In this document: positions 23,766-32,965 of the stretch, piece after piece | Layout: the number at the start of each line of letters is the position of its first letter | Position numbering within the stretch: the first letter of the stretch is position 1 | DNA from: Theionarchaea archaeon | GTDB taxonomy: Archaea; Methanobacteriota_B; Thermococci; Methanofastidiosales; SZ-28-30 | Length of the DNA stretch: 64,000 nt | NCBI GenBank assembly: GCA_018992685.1 | Contig: JACVGT010000008.1 | Location: 62,001-126,000 of the forward strand | Reading direction: 5' to 3' | The notes under the pieces: model-generated | The model's input: only the letters and a program-made list of their open reading frames with translations | The model's database searches: none | Told to the model about the DNA's origin: nothing | Position numbers and translations under genes: made by a program

Positions 23766-24878
23766 CTACTGTTGGGGAACTTTCAGGAATTCCACTGCCA
23801 GAAACAGTCCTGCACCCCCCAGGACTGTCAGAGCACCCACAGGATATATCATCCCTAAAGGAACGAACCCAAATGCGAAGGATCCCACTGTTATCCCCAG
23901 ATCGAAGGAAGCAGTAAACCAGGCTAGACCGCGTGCCCTGGCTTCATCGTGAACTCTTTCCACCAGCAGTGCAGTCAGCGAGGGATAGACACTGCTGAAC
24001 CCCACTCCATACAGGACCCCTGACACCACCAACATCCAGAGACTTCTGGACTCTGACAACAGACCCAACGCCACAGAAAGCACTATCATCCCTGGCAGGA
24101 TGACCTTACGGTGGCCAACCCTGTCAGAAACTTTTCCCAGGGGCAGCCGTACTGCCACAGAGGCCAGAGCATATCCTGTATAGTAAAGGCCGAAATCTGG
24201 TATTTCTCCCGCAAAAAAGGGAAGAAATGCCACAATAGCTCCAAATGTAATGGTACACAGCATGATGGTCGCAGAAGGAAGATACGTACCTTCCAACGAT
24301 CCACTCTGGACTTCTCTTGGGTGATCCAATGTCTCTTTCACAGTCAGGCACAGCCCAAAAGAAATCCCCGAAAGTCCAACAGTGAGAAGGAACATCTCAC
24401 GAAAGGAGGAGTGATCCAGAACCCACGTGCCTGCTGCCGGAGCTCCTGACAAAGCAATCATGGCTGCCATTCCAAAGGCTCCAAAAGCTTCTCCCCTGCG
24501 GCCTGTGGGGGACATGTCAGCTATCATGGCTATTGAAGCTGTTGTGAAGGCAGCAATTCCTGTACCGTGTAAGATTCTCACCAGAATCAACCCAGTCACA
24601 CTTGACGCTGGTCCGTACAGGGCTGATGATAGCAGGAACAGGAAGGCACCCACCTGCAGCATGAGTTTTCTCCCTTTCCTGTCAGTAATTTTCCCAAAAT
24701 AGGGACGAAACAGGACTGCAGACAGGGTGAGAATACCGATGATGATTCCTGCTTCTTTCTGGGTTCCTCCGATATGCTGCACATACAGGGGGAGCGTGGG
24801 AAGCAGCACGTAAAAACTCGAGAAACAGAGCGATATGGAGACTAACAGGGCCAGAAAGCTCCTGGTGTAGAGAGACAT
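23766..24878 (-). CDS. Major facilitator superfamily transporter
   Basis: 370 residues, about 12 membrane helices. The MFS loop motif appears as GKITDRKGRKLML between helices 2 and 3 and is repeated in the second half as GKVSDRVGHRK. The start ATG at 24878 follows GGAGAGGCA; the frame remains open 30 codons upstream, but that stretch contains the TATA-like TTTAATA. Substrate cannot be told from sequence; drug or metabolite efflux is typical for the subgroup. Confidence 0.85.
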   Translation of the reverse strand: MSLYTRSFLALLVSISLCFSSFYVLLPTLPLYVQHIGGTQKEAGIIIGILTLSAVLFRPYFGKITDRKGRKLMLQVGAFLFLLSSALYGPASSVTGLILVRILHGTGIAAFTTASIAMIADMSPTGRRGEAFGAFGMAAMIALSGAPAAGTWVLDHSSFREMFLLTVGLSGISFGLCLTVKETLDHPREVQSGSLEGTYLPSATIMLCTITFGAIVAFLPFFAGEIPDFGLYYTGYALASVAVRLPLGKVSDRVGHRKVILPGMIVLSVALGLLSESRSLWMLVVSGVLYGVGFSSVYPSLTALLVERVHDEARARGLAWFTASFDLGITVGSFAFGFVPLGMIYPVGALTVLGGAGLFLAVEFLKVPQQ

Positions 24879-24973
24879 TGCCTCTCCTTCGAAACGGGGT
24901 ATTAAACTGTTTCGGTTGGAAATGACACCTATCTCAAGAGGACAAGACCTCCTCTCCACATCACACACGAGGG

Positions 24974-25981
24974 TCAGTATATCTGGGGCTCCTCTGAAGC
25001 AATGACAAACATGTTATCACCCTCTTCCAGGATATAATCATATCCAGGATTAACCCGTATGTCAATTGTCGAGTTCCCATCCCCATTCAGTGTTTTCCTT
25101 TCAACAGCTGTCAGGATGACGCCTTCTTCTTCTATGAGCCTCTTCAAGGCCTGTGGAAACGGTTCACCCACGAATCTCTTGGGTACTCGAATCTTGTAGA
25201 ACTCATGTCCATAGTTATGCGTGACAAGCTCAGAAAACAGACGGGACAACCCATGTTTCAACGAAGAGTGTACCATCAGGTTCTGGCTGAGACGGCCCAG
25301 GCACACAATCTCATCGACACCTGCATGCTTGAGGTGCTTCTCGTTTTCGGCGTTCTGGAGTTCCACGCAGGTATATACGTTCCGATTCAGTGATTCCACA
25401 GCCAGGGCAGTCAGAATCACCTTTGCATCTGGATCGTCCGATTTTTTGTCCAGAGAGATTATTGCTGTGTTGGCAGTCATGATGCCTGCTCTCTTGAGAT
25501 CTGTATCTCGGGTGGGATCTCCTTTCACGAATTGAACATCTTCTCTTTCCAAAGGATTCTTGTCCAGGTTTGCCAGGACGACAATCTTACGTCTCGTTTT
25601 TATATCCTCACTGGTGAGCTCTTCCAAAACCTTGGGAGTGCCGGCCGTCCAGCCACATACAAGGATATGATCTTTGACCTTTACCTGTTTCATGATCTTA
25701 CCTCCAGACATCCTTCTCTCCACCAGATGGGCAGCGAACCCAGCAAAAAAGAATCCCAGAAGTACAAAGCCTTCCACAACCAGCAATGTTCCAACGACCC
25801 GCCCCACAGCCGTCTCGGGAATGATTTCAAATCCGCTGGATAAGAAGATAATTATCCACCAGAAGGCTTCCGCCGGAGAATCGAGAACCTCATTGCTTCC
25901 TCTTTCAGAGAAATACAGGACAATACTTTCCACTAGAAAAAGAAATACGAATCCAGCCGCATACTTGTACCGTTCCTTCAT
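24974..25981 (-). CDS. K+-channel-like membrane protein with TrkA-N (RCK) domain and degenerate filter
   Basis: 335 residues. Two N-terminal helices surround a pore-loop-like segment (EAFWWIIIFLSSGFEIIPET, residues 38-57), followed by a TrkA-N/RCK nucleotide-binding domain (DHILVCGWTAGTPKVLEEL) and a TrkA-C-like domain. The overall order is that of an archaeal two-helix K+ channel such as MthK. However, the TVGYGD selectivity filter is absent; the aligned stretch reads SSGFEII. It may conduct other ions or act only as a sensor. The ATG at 25981 follows GGAGGATGGGCAA; TATA is TCTTATAAAG on this strand. Confidence 0.8.
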   Translation of the reverse strand: MKERYKYAAGFVFLFLVESIVLYFSERGSNEVLDSPAEAFWWIIIFLSSGFEIIPETAVGRVVGTLLVVEGFVLLGFFFAGFAAHLVERRMSGGKIMKQVKVKDHILVCGWTAGTPKVLEELTSEDIKTRRKIVVLANLDKNPLEREDVQFVKGDPTRDTDLKRAGIMTANTAIISLDKKSDDPDAKVILTALAVESLNRNVYTCVELQNAENEKHLKHAGVDEIVCLGRLSQNLMVHSSLKHGLSRLFSELVTHNYGHEFYKIRVPKRFVGEPFPQALKRLIEEEGVILTAVERKTLNGDGNSTIDIRVNPGYDYILEEGDNMFVIASEEPQIY

Positions 25982-26110
25982 TTGCCCATCCTCCTTCTGT
26001 ATCCTCGTCAATGTATGCGTCAGTCTTTATAAGACTTTCCATTTTACCAGGAGGGTGCCCTGAAAGAGAGCAGAAAGATAACCTTTTAAACCATTGTGGA
26101 AACCAGTACC

Positions 26111-26296
26111 ATGAGTGTTTCAGTGACCCCCGAACGCTGTTCTGGGTGTGGATTCTGCTCCATTGCGTGTCCTCAGGGAGTGTTTGAGATGAAAGAGGGA
26201 AGATCCCATGTCGTCCGTGAGGAAGAATGTCTGGAGTGCCACTTATGTGAAGTGAGCTGTGAGAATGAAGCAATCACGGTGAAGGATTCAGGGTGA
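26111..26296 (+). CDS. 2[4Fe-4S] ferredoxin
   Basis: 61 residues with two cluster motifs: C-x2-C-x2-C-x3-C-P (CSGCGFCSIACP) and C-x2-C-x2-C-x3-C (CLECHLCEVSC). It is a low-potential electron carrier or small electron-transfer subunit. The second motif ends with a Glu in place of the usual proline. The ATG at 26111 lies about 19 nt after a TATA-like CCTTTTAAACC; a GTG at 26096 is in frame but too close to that box. It stands alone between convergent and divergent neighbours. Confidence 0.88.
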   Translation: MSVSVTPERCSGCGFCSIACPQGVFEMKEGRSHVVREEECLECHLCEVSCENEAITVKDSG

Positions 26297-26311
26297 GAGA
26301 GCCGGTGCAGG

Positions 26312-27004
26312 CTACAGCGTGAGCTGCTCATTATCATGCGAGAAAATGTGGACACCTTCAATTTGTTTCAGCCGGTCCAGGGAATTGAGAGCGTCTACTG
26401 GATTGAACAGGATGCCAACGATATTTCTCTTTTCCAGGTTTTCTCTGAGAGGTGCAGTATCTCCACAGTAAATATAGTCACATGCCCCGTGTACCACCAC
26501 TGACTGATGTCCCGGGGTATGTCCGGGAGTCACGATAATGTCTACATCTTCTGAAAAAGTGTAATCCCCCTTGAGTGTGATGAAGTCCAGTCCCTCCAGG
26601 AACTCTTCGATGTAAGCTCCTCTTTGGAACCTGTGGGGGTTATGTGCATACTGCAATTCCTGTTCCTGGACATAGGTCTTTGCGTTTGAGAACAGTCGAT
26701 TGTTCCCTGCATGATCCATGTGCAAATGTGTGTTAATCACAGCGGTAACCTCTTCAGGAGCAATACCTCGTTGCGCCAGGCTGGACGTGAGCGTCTGTTC
26801 TCTTTCAATTGTGTAGAACTTCTGGTAGGATTCAGGGAGGTCTCCCATACCGCTGTCCACCAGGACAACCTCATCTTCCGTCTTGATCAGTAATGGCTTC
26901 AGTGCTGCCTTGTACAGGTTCCCGTAGTATGACGCTTTCCCGTAAACGAGAAACCCCATATCCAGGAAAAAGAAGCCATCTGACAGCAGAGCGACTTCAA
27001 CCAT
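26312..27004 (-). CDS. Metallo-beta-lactamase fold hydrolase (lactonase-like)
   Basis: 230 residues. The MBL metal motif THLHMDHAG, the later TPGHTPGH, GDTAP and a terminal HD (IFSHDNEQ) are all present, as in quorum-lactonase-like hydrolases. Substrate unknown. The ATG at 27004 follows GGTGATTCC and starts 4 nt after the stop codon of the cobalamin adenosyltransferase, so the pair is one operon. Confidence 0.85.
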   Translation of the reverse strand: MVEVALLSDGFFFLDMGFLVYGKASYYGNLYKAALKPLLIKTEDEVVLVDSGMGDLPESYQKFYTIEREQTLTSSLAQRGIAPEEVTAVINTHLHMDHAGNNRLFSNAKTYVQEQELQYAHNPHRFQRGAYIEEFLEGLDFITLKGDYTFSEDVDIIVTPGHTPGHQSVVVHGACDYIYCGDTAPLRENLEKRNIVGILFNPVDALNSLDRLKQIEGVHIFSHDNEQLTL

Positions 27005-27008
27005 GGAA

Positions 27009-27530
27009 TCACCATTCAATGCCCTTCCGGGCTTTCAGACCTTTCATGTATGGGTGCTTGATATCAAGAACTTCAGTCACATAATCGGCAATCTTCACAA
27101 TATCAGGGGGGCAACTTCTTCCGGTGAGAACCAATTCCACAGGTTCAAGTTTCTCCTTAATCAACGTGATGACACGGTCACGAGAAACGAGCCTGAAATC
27201 CATGGCGACATTGATTTCATCCAGGATAACCATGTCATACTGCCCCGCGGAGATGACGGCTTCAGCATGTTCAAGTCCTTCCTGTGCCAGTCTGATATCC
27301 TCGGGATCTGGGTTCTCCTTAGATACGAAATCTGGTCTCCCCACCTGCTTGATTTCGAAATTAGGTATCAATTTTGCTGTTTCGAGTTCCCCGTAGTTTA
27401 TCCTGCCCTTCATGAACTGGATCATATACACCTTCAATCCATGGCCTGCAGCCCTCATGGCCAGTCCCAGGGCTGCTGTGGTTTTTCCTTTCCCATTTCC
27501 AGTGTAGACATGGACCAATCCCTTTTCCAT
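27009..27530 (-). CDS. cobA: Cob(I)alamin adenosyltransferase, CobA/BtuR type
   Basis: 173 residues, ATP:corrinoid adenosyltransferase that makes adenosylcobalamin. The P-loop YTGNGKGKTTAALGLAMRAAG is at the N-terminus, followed by QFMKGRINYGE, VILDEINVAMDF and ELVLTGRSCPPDIVKIADYVTE. The chosen ATG at 27530 fits the family start; 33 upstream in-frame codons run through a TATA-like CCTTTTATTC and are rejected. It is divergent from srp19. Confidence 0.9.
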   Translation of the reverse strand: MEKGLVHVYTGNGKGKTTAALGLAMRAAGHGLKVYMIQFMKGRINYGELETAKLIPNFEIKQVGRPDFVSKENPDPEDIRLAQEGLEHAEAVISAGQYDMVILDEINVAMDFRLVSRDRVITLIKEKLEPVELVLTGRSCPPDIVKIADYVTEVLDIKHPYMKGLKARKGIEW

Positions 27531-27657
27531 GAGCTTCCTCTTCCATACTGAATAAAAGGTTTTCCGTGGTGACGAAGCAGGATCAGAGGAGACTCTCATC
27601 AACCATAGAAGTCCTCCCGAGGTGAACACTTATAAATTCCTGAGGAAAGACAGCATC

Positions 27658-27948
27658 ATGAGAAAACAAGTTGTATGGCTGGCAAACATTGACTCGTCCC
27701 GGAGCCGGTCAGAGGGGAGAAAAATCTCTACAGGACTGGCGGTGAAGGATCCGACCCTCTCTGAGATGCAGAAGGCAGCAGAACATCTCAATATGAAGCC
27801 CGACGTAGAGGAGACCCAGTATCCCAAAGACCAGGGACAGGAGGCGCGAACCCCAGGAAGAATCCTCCTGGAAAAACAGCATGCAAAGCACAAGACCCTC
27901 AAATTACTCTGTGATGAAATTCGTCGAATCCGCCAGGCCAAGGAGTAG
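27658..27948 (+). CDS. srp19: Signal recognition particle protein SRP19
   Basis: 96 residues, the RNA-binding protein that organises archaeal 7S RNA for SRP54. The family start VVWLANIDSSRSRSEGRK is clear, followed by AVKDPTLSEMQKAAEHL and a basic C-terminal half with GRILLEKQHAKHK. The ATG at 27658 lies about 20-30 nt downstream of the TATA box ACTTATAAATT (27628-27638), so the message is leaderless. It ends 8 nt before the stop of the convergent surface-protein gene. Confidence 0.92.
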   Translation: MRKQVVWLANIDSSRSRSEGRKISTGLAVKDPTLSEMQKAAEHLNMKPDVEETQYPKDQGQEARTPGRILLEKQHAKHKTLKLLCDEIRRIRQAKE

Positions 27949-27956
27949 TGGCACAA

Positions 27957-29444
27957 TCAGTGCGCGAGCCGAGATGGTGGTGGCTCTGGATATGGGGGCT
28001 GTGACCGTCTCCACATGAACAACACGACGATAATGAAGGAAGTGGCTATGACGATGGCTGCCAGAATAGCACGATTTCTCTCCGACGACTTTCGTTCATC
28101 ACTCTGTTCCTTTTGATATTCCTGGATACCTGCCAGAAGATCGTCGCATGCGTCTACTTTTTCAGGTATCTCAAGCGTTTCGAACAGTGATCGGGCCTCT
28201 CTCGTCTTCTCTATGGCCTGCGCGAATTTTCTCTGGTCCACCAGGGTCTGTGCTTCCTCCAGGAGAAGGTTGGCCTGTCTCACCATGGCCAGGGTATCCC
28301 CACATTCGGCGAGCAGTCCCAGACATTCCTCAGTTTTCCCCGTGTTCTCAATGGCCTCGAAGACACTCACTGCTTCCTCAAGCAGCATTGCTGCTGTCTC
28401 GCAATCAGAAGATTCGAGATAGATCTTTGCCTCCTGTAAGAGAAGATCTGCTTCCAGGCCCCGGTTTGCCTTGACGATGAGGACAGAAATCGCCCGTGCC
28501 TTGCCGTACTCCTCAACCAGCATGGCAATGTCACGGGTTCCTTCCAGAACCTGCAAAGCGTCCTGATAGCTCCCTTCCTGAATGAGGGCTTCTGCCTGGC
28601 TGATGCGCTCTGATATCATGGTCTTCTTGGTTTTTTGAGACAGCCACCCCACTGCGTTGAGGGCCAGCCGCTTGTTGTCCAGGTAGTCAAGAGGATTCCT
28701 GGTCCAGGGGGCACCCGCAGCAGATAACCCTCTAAATAAACTCGTATCTCCAATTGCCACTACTCTTCCCTCACCTGACTCACAGTACGCCAGGAGGACG
28801 AGATCTTTCCCTTTTTTTTCCAGACTAGGTTCATACGAGCCTCCCCCATACCCGTACAGTTCAGAAAGTCTATCTCCATAGGTCTGCTCTCCGCCCCATG
28901 CAAGAGGACGGGCTCTCCGAGACACCTCGAGAGAACACCCGGATACCAGAAAAATCCTCCTGACATTACTGGTCACAGGATGCGCAGCAAAATTCTGGAT
29001 AATGGGGATTTCTGGATATGCTTTGTCAAGACTGAGGTTACTTTCCGGATCAATCACCACATCTCTCTGGAATTCTATTCCATACACGGAGGTGAGCGTA
29101 TTGAGGTCTTCTACATTCTCTGACGTCATGACTCCACTTTCTCCCATGACGAAAAGTCCCCCTCCATTCTCCACAAAGAGCCGGATAGCATTGAATTCTT
29201 CTTCTGTAAGAGAAACTGTCGGAACAGCTAATATCAAAATATCATATGGATCAAGATACAGAATACTCTGAGTAAATTCAACATCATAATAGTTAATTTC
29301 AAGTTCTCTGGCCAGCTCTCCGAGAATAAGACTGATATCCAGAGAACTGTGTCCGATATCAATGAGGATTTTTCCCTGGATTTCCTCTTGCTGGACCTGG
29401 GCTGCAAAGACAGCTAGAACAATAATAAAGATGTGCACCTTCAT
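27957..29444 (-). CDS. Secreted, membrane-anchored protein with DUF4350-like and helical repeat domains
   Basis: 495 residues. A signal peptide (MKVHIFIIVLAVFAAQ) is followed by a glutamine-amidotransferase-like/DUF4350-like alpha-beta domain (residues about 24-260: YDILILAVPTVSLTEEEF, FVENGGGLFVMGESG, GEGRVVAIGDTSLF). A region of tandem helical repeats follows (LLEEAVSVFEAIENTGKTEE and similar TPR-like units). The end has one membrane helix (AILAAIVIATSFIIVVLFM) and a proline-rich tail. It is probably surface exposed. The ATG at 29444 follows GAGGGTTAAC. The function is unknown. Confidence 0.75.
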   Translation of the reverse strand: MKVHIFIIVLAVFAAQVQQEEIQGKILIDIGHSSLDISLILGELARELEINYYDVEFTQSILYLDPYDILILAVPTVSLTEEEFNAIRLFVENGGGLFVMGESGVMTSENVEDLNTLTSVYGIEFQRDVVIDPESNLSLDKAYPEIPIIQNFAAHPVTSNVRRIFLVSGCSLEVSRRARPLAWGGEQTYGDRLSELYGYGGGSYEPSLEKKGKDLVLLAYCESGEGRVVAIGDTSLFRGLSAAGAPWTRNPLDYLDNKRLALNAVGWLSQKTKKTMISERISQAEALIQEGSYQDALQVLEGTRDIAMLVEEYGKARAISVLIVKANRGLEADLLLQEAKIYLESSDCETAAMLLEEAVSVFEAIENTGKTEECLGLLAECGDTLAMVRQANLLLEEAQTLVDQRKFAQAIEKTREARSLFETLEIPEKVDACDDLLAGIQEYQKEQSDERKSSERNRAILAAIVIATSFIIVVLFMWRRSQPPYPEPPPSRLAH

Positions 29445-29468
29445 GTTAACCCTCACGCCTGTAGGCAC

Positions 29469-29771
29469 CTGAAATTATTTAAAGGTTTCCGTGAGGAAGA
29501 GAAGAACTTGGAAGATAATTCTTCTCAAAATCCCTTTCGATTCGAAGCCAGTATTCATGTTTTCCTGTAATGACATGGATTGACTGGCTCTTTTTCCAAT
29601 TGGTCGAGCATCTTATTGAAGCTGGAGTATTTGTCCAGGGCGGGGTCGTCGACAGCAATCCAATATGAAAGAGCGTGGATGACTCAGGAGTTTGATATTC
29701 TTCCTGTCACATGGCACCAAAGCCGAGATTCAAAACGGTATATTTAAATAGATTCAATCAATCGAAAAACA
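29469..29771. other. Divergent spacer with possible decayed coding fragment
   Basis: No intact gene. On the minus strand, adjacent frames read protein-like text with a shift between them: SYWIAVDDPALDKYSS and KMLDQLEKEPVN in one frame (about 29555-29683), then HVITGKHEYWLRIERDFEK in another (toward 29470). This could be a gene remnant broken by a frameshift, or chance. The TATA box TATATTTAAATA (near 29738-29750) serves the gene starting at 29772. Composition turns A+T-rich from here. Confidence 0.3.
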
Positions 29772-32312
29772 ATGAGATCTGGTGGAGCGCAATGGATTCC
29801 TATGTGGGGTGAACACAAATTCCTCCTGAAGAAATACACATTTCTGGGAATCGTTCCGACCTCACTGGGAATTTTCACCTATTGGAAATGCAGATATCTT
29901 TCTCCTTATCAGACAGACATCTCTGCTTTCTTATCCCTTCTCTTACCCTTTTTTGTCATTTTCTTTTTCTCTTACGGTGTCAAAAGAAAACTTGGTTACT
30001 TAGATCATGACTATCTATATCTCGTCAGCGCCGCACCGTTTTTGCTGGCCATCATTGATCTCCTATGGACAGGACAGCAGGGAGAGAGAAGCTCTGTTCT
30101 CTTGTATATTTTCTCCAGGTTTGCGCCTGCAATGCATGTTGAGAGTATCAGGTATCTTCTGAGCGCGATTTCTCAGAGCCTGGCCGCATTATTCGGAATT
30201 GTGTTTTCTCTGACTTTTGTGTGTGCACAACTGTACATTCAGCTGTACGAACCCACCTACACTGGGCACATGTTCAGGAGGCCATCCACCATTTTGCTTG
30301 TAGCAGTTTATGTTTTTTTCATTCTGTACAATCTACTTCTCTTGAAGAAGATATCTACTGATACTGGATATAGCAATTTCCAATTGTATTCTCCTCAATT
30401 TGAGAGATATATTGTCATAAGCTTTTTCGGAACACTCTTATGCTCCACCTTGTTGATTCCCTACCTCATATCAATCAATGCAGAGTTGAATCCTAGAATC
30501 GTGACAAAAACTATACTCAGCGAAGCAAAAGATGGGAGTGACAATGTCAAGAAGAAAGCAGTCGAAAGAATAACACTGAACATGAAATATTGGTATCTGA
30601 AGAGAAAAAATCTGTTTGCTTCTGCCAAAGTGAGTCTAGATTGCTTCTTAATTGACATAAGGGAAAAAGTAAGAAAGGAAACTCTTGAAGAGATAAAGAC
30701 TAGGATAGAATCTTTTGACGACATAATAGATGAAGATCCCGAGCTTGTATCTTTGCTGGTAGAGGAGTATTCAGAATTCATAAGAGGATCAACAGAGAGA
30801 AATGACAAAGCTAAGATTCTGAGAGGCCTTGATTTCTGCAAATGTTATATGTTAAAACTCAGATCAGAGAAATTCACAAAACCCAGCATAAGCAACTGGA
30901 AACTCATTGCGGGCAGCCTCGATCAGCTTCTTCATATAGGATCTGCTGATCTTCCACCTGAGCAAGCAAGGGCTATGGGACCTTCAAATCCATTTACTGT
31001 AGAAGATGCCCAACTAAAAACAGAAACGAGTAATGAGAATCTCTTTGATGTTTGCCTGGTTACAACTCTGGAAAGACTTGGAATCCTTTATTGGAAACTC
31101 AAGGAATTCGGAAATGCAGAACAATGCTACTTGGAAGCTGTCCGTGTATACAGTAACTTGAGGAGAGGGAATCTTGGCATAGCGAGAATGTGGGGCCATC
31201 TTGGAAATCTCTATAGCAGTCAGATTAATACCGATATTGCAGAAGAATCCTGTTCTAGGATTGAGAAATTCGAAGAATACTATCTTAAAGCTGAGGAGTA
31301 TTATATCAGAGCCGAAAGAATCTGCAACAAATTCGTTAAATATAGTCCTGAAGTAAAACTACTTCTTGCGGGGATACGCTATGATCTGGGAAACCTGTAC
31401 TGCAAATGGAAGAAGCTCAAGGAGGGAGAGAACTGCTTGGTAGGAGCCTTGGATATCTATAGATCAGTCGAAGAAGATCCTAGCATTAGATCTGACAAAT
31501 TCATTACATTGTATAAACTAGGAAACCTTTACTGGAACAACAAAGAGTATGAAAAAGCAGTAGAATGCCATAAAGAAGCTTTGGAAACCATCACGGCAGA
31601 GGGCGATTTGGACACAGAACTCGATCTATTCGAGATCCACAGTAATCTCGCACTTTATTACGAAGAGTCATCACATCATTCTGAAGCGATAGATCACTAT
31701 GTCAAGGCTCTTGAAATCTCTAAGAGACTAGTCAAGAGAGATCGCAAGACTTATGAACCATATCTAGCCACAACACTCAATGACCTTGGAAAAGCATACC
31801 GTAGATCTGAGAAGTTCAAAGAGGCGAGAGAATGCTATGGAAGGGCTTTCGGAATTCGAAAGAAACTGGCCAAGAAGAGGCCTGAATTTGAATCAGATGC
31901 TGCCACAACACTTATATCTCTGGGAGGTCTTCACAGCGACCTGAGAGAATACAGGAAAGCAGAGAAATGTTTCAAAGGAGCATTGAAGATCTACAAGAAC
32001 CTACTCACTGAGGACAGCAGGTTTAAAATAGATGTAGCCCTGGCATTCTACAATTTGGGTCTCGTCTACAGGGATGAAAGGAACAACATTGAAGCAGAAG
32101 AGTACTTTGTTCACGCACTGAATGTGCTAGCAGAACTTGATCAAAAAGTTCATAGAATTAGCTCAATTACTACGAAAACACTTATTGAGCTTGGAAAACT
32201 CTCTCTATATTCTGGAAATCTAGAGAAAGCCAAAAAATATTCTGATAGAGCTTCGAAATCTTATCACACATCAGACAACGAAGTGAAGTCTCCTTCCGAA
32301 GACTGTTCTTGA
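29772..32312 (+). CDS. Membrane protein with C-terminal tetratricopeptide repeats
   Basis: 846 residues. The N-terminal third holds about six hydrophobic helices (for example AFLSLLLPFFVIFFFSYGV, TILLVAVYVFFILYNLLLL). A charged helical linker follows, and from about residue 430 on there are at least eight TPR-like units with the pattern LG-LY--------A---Y--AL (LGILYWKLKEFGNAEQCYLE, LGNLYWNNKEYEKAVECHKE, LGKAYRRSEKFKEARECYG, LGLVYRDERNNIEAEEYF). It is likely a membrane scaffold or sensor with a cytoplasmic repeat domain. Codon use is A+T-rich, unlike the flanking genes, and suggests later acquisition. Confidence 0.75.
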   Translation: MRSGGAQWIPMWGEHKFLLKKYTFLGIVPTSLGIFTYWKCRYLSPYQTDISAFLSLLLPFFVIFFFSYGVKRKLGYLDHDYLYLVSAAPFLLAIIDLLWTGQQGERSSVLLYIFSRFAPAMHVESIRYLLSAISQSLAALFGIVFSLTFVCAQLYIQLYEPTYTGHMFRRPSTILLVAVYVFFILYNLLLLKKISTDTGYSNFQLYSPQFERYIVISFFGTLLCSTLLIPYLISINAELNPRIVTKTILSEAKDGSDNVKKKAVERITLNMKYWYLKRKNLFASAKVSLDCFLIDIREKVRKETLEEIKTRIESFDDIIDEDPELVSLLVEEYSEFIRGSTERNDKAKILRGLDFCKCYMLKLRSEKFTKPSISNWKLIAGSLDQLLHIGSADLPPEQARAMGPSNPFTVEDAQLKTETSNENLFDVCLVTTLERLGILYWKLKEFGNAEQCYLEAVRVYSNLRRGNLGIARMWGHLGNLYSSQINTDIAEESCSRIEKFEEYYLKAEEYYIRAERICNKFVKYSPEVKLLLAGIRYDLGNLYCKWKKLKEGENCLVGALDIYRSVEEDPSIRSDKFITLYKLGNLYWNNKEYEKAVECHKEALETITAEGDLDTELDLFEIHSNLALYYEESSHHSEAIDHYVKALEISKRLVKRDRKTYEPYLATTLNDLGKAYRRSEKFKEARECYGRAFGIRKKLAKKRPEFESDAATTLISLGGLHSDLREYRKAEKCFKGALKIYKNLLTEDSRFKIDVALAFYNLGLVYRDERNNIEAEEYFVHALNVLAELDQKVHRISSITTKTLIELGKLSLYSGNLEKAKKYSDRASKSYHTSDNEVKSPSEDCS

Positions 32313-32516
32313 TTCAAAGATGTTATTCTTCTTTTCATCCTTATATAACTTTCTCACTGTATTGATGACAATAGATTATTAAAAAGAGGGAAAGGTATAA
32401 TTAAATTCCAAAAAAAAGATTCTAATAAAGAAAAAAGAAAAGAATAGAGAGATGCCATTTCTATCCCAAAATAGGTCAGCGCTCCACAGATCCGTCATCT
32501 CGAGAGAAAAAACAGG

Positions 32517-32858
32517 TCATAGATAATGCCACTTGCGCCTCTTCTGCTGGGGGATAAAATACTCCAACTGACGCACTCTTCGAGAGTCACCTACATTGAT
32601 GAGTCTTGAATTACGCTCAACGAATCCATTCTCATACAAGTCCAACAAATAACCGCTAACCGTACTCTCAGCTCTGCCGATCCGTTCAGCGATCTCCCCA
32701 ACAGAGTATGGTTCATTTTCCTCTTCTAGCATCTTGAGAATCTGTCTCCGAACTCCAGAGGGAGTACCTACGCCTGCCTTTTTCATCTCCTCAATACGCT
32801 GAGAGAGCTTTTCAATCGATTCCCTTAGCTCTCTAATCTGCTCCTCTACGCTCGTCAT
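32517..32858 (-). CDS. Winged-helix transcriptional regulator with N-terminal coiled coil
   Basis: 113 residues. Residues about 3-32 form a coiled coil (EEQIRELRESIEKLSQRIEE), a likely dimer interface. A winged-helix domain follows (RRQILKMLEEENEPYSVGEI, AERIGRAESTVSGYLLDLYE, GFVERNSRLINV). The ATG at 32858 follows GAAAGGCGTTGAGTCT; a TTG at 32876 is also in frame. Its promoter has TATA (TTATATATAACC on this strand) and a perfect 14-bp palindrome GAATACTAGTATTC over the expected transcript start, which suggests autorepression. The same ATACTAGTAT core precedes the operon at 33668. Confidence 0.8.
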   Translation of the reverse strand: MTSVEEQIRELRESIEKLSQRIEEMKKAGVGTPSGVRRQILKMLEEENEPYSVGEIAERIGRAESTVSGYLLDLYENGFVERNSRLINVGDSRRVRQLEYFIPQQKRRKWHYL

Positions 32859-32891
32859 AGACTCAACGCCTTTCAATTGTTTTCAATCTTC

Positions 32892-32905
32892 GAATACTAG
32901 TATTC
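32892..32905. promoter_or_regulatory. Palindromic operator at the winged-helix regulator promoter
   Basis: GAATACTAGTATTC is a perfect 14-bp palindrome lying between the TATA box (about 32923-32934) and the regulator start codon. It shares ATACTAGTAT with the operator at 33590-33605. Confidence 0.65.
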
Positions 32906-32947
32906 TTAATAATATCACTCTAGGTTATATATAAGCTTTTCTATCCT

Positions 32948-32965
32948 AATAATCTTAGTATTATT
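32948..32965. promoter_or_regulatory. Imperfect A+T palindrome, possible second operator
   Basis: AATAATCTTAGTATTATT lies just upstream of the regulator TATA box. Its reverse complement matches AATAATTAAGATTATT at 37415-37430, in front of the small DNA-binding-like gene, apart from a 2-bp gap. Confidence 0.4.
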
